Positions 5,046-5,292 of a stretch of DNA of 5,292 bases are shown piece by piece. Position numbers and translations under genes: made by a program. Under the pieces are notes generated by a model that had not been told where the DNA came from, made no database searches, and saw only the letters and a list, made by a program, of their open reading frames with translations. Source of the DNA: Alphaproteobacteria bacterium (GTDB lineage Bacteria > Pseudomonadota > Alphaproteobacteria > UBA2136 > JALTLI01); contig JALTLI010000081.1 in NCBI GenBank assembly GCA_027005635.1, positions 1 to 5,292 of the forward strand, read 5' to 3'. Every line of letters starts with the position of its first letter. Position 1 is the first letter of the stretch.

Positions 5046-5292
5046 ATGGATAATGCACATACATCACAAAAAAGCCTATTAATAGATACAAAACCCTGTG
5101 TCGTTCGTGTTGCAGTGCCGTTAGCCTTGCCAAAACTTCTTGATTATTTCTGGGATAGCCAAGCCAAGCCAAAAATTGGTATGTTTGTAGAAATTAGTGT
5201 TATGAACAAGAAAATCCATGGCATTATTGTTGATTTACCTGCATCTTCTAGCTTTAAAAGGTTAAAACCAGCTGTGGAAATTACTGGTGTAC
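5046..5292 (+). CDS. priA: Primosomal protein N' (replication restart helicase PriA), 5' part only
   Basis: PriA recognises stalled or collapsed replication forks and reloads the replisome. Only the first 82 codons are in the window. After about 18 variable residues comes VVRVAVPLALPKLLDYFWD (19-37, the start of the N-terminal DNA-binding domain), then IGMFVEISVMNKKIHGIIVDL, matching the PriA pattern of a short beta-barrel with a G-x-V-x-G-type strand. The helicase motifs lie beyond the window, so the assignment rests on this domain and on position beside DUF484/xerC, a common alphaproteobacterial arrangement. The start ATG at 5046 has only a weak AGAG twelve bases upstream. It is transcribed away from DUF484, and a terminator-like hairpin precedes it, which hints at regulated expression. 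Confidence 0.85.
   Translation, partial: MDNAHTSQKSLLIDTKPCVVRVAVPLALPKLLDYFWDSQAKPKIGMFVEISVMNKKIHGIIVDLPASSSFKRLKPAVEITGV

Overview
The window looks like AT-rich chromosomal DNA (roughly one third G+C, judged by eye) from an alphaproteobacterium. The evidence is the BamB lipoprotein, whose N-terminal extension looks alphaproteobacterial (a GRRIDVL-type motif and a 438-residue length), its pairing with an upstream YfgM/TPR_21-like membrane protein, and the xerC / DUF484 / priA neighbourhood. The strong A/T bias would suit a host-associated or streamlined lineage, but that is inference. I see no sign of phage, plasmid, CRISPR, insertion sequence or RNA gene. Most of the window is conserved housekeeping content.

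Layout. (1) Positions 2-679 (+) hold the 3' part of an oligopeptide-type ABC transporter ATPase that begins before the window. It ends in a perfect 40-bp palindrome that can terminate transcription from both sides. (2) Positions 733-1035 (-) hold a lone 100-residue protein with a helix-turn-helix-like C-terminal half. Its good promoter contains a perfect inverted repeat, which is a plausible autoregulatory operator. (3) Positions 1234-3250 (+) hold a two-gene operon: a YfgM-like single-pass membrane protein, then BamB, the lipoprotein of the outer-membrane BAM assembly machine. (4) Positions 3291-4834 (-) converge on bamB and hold DUF484 followed, 5 bases later, by the site-specific recombinase gene xerC. 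(5) Positions 4835-5045 are a divergent intergenic region with an imperfect long inverted repeat and a terminator-like hairpin pointing at priA. (6) From 5046 (+) to the window end is the start of priA.

The genes fall into two functional groups. YfgM-like protein and BamB act in envelope protein export and outer-membrane protein folding. XerC and PriA act in chromosome dimer resolution and replication restart, and DUF484 is a habitual neighbour of xerC.

The points most worth a second look are the Walker A glycine-to-serine change in the ABC ATPase, the small regulator with its built-in operator, and the structured region upstream of priA, which could be an attenuator or a small RNA. No clearly new multi-gene system is visible.
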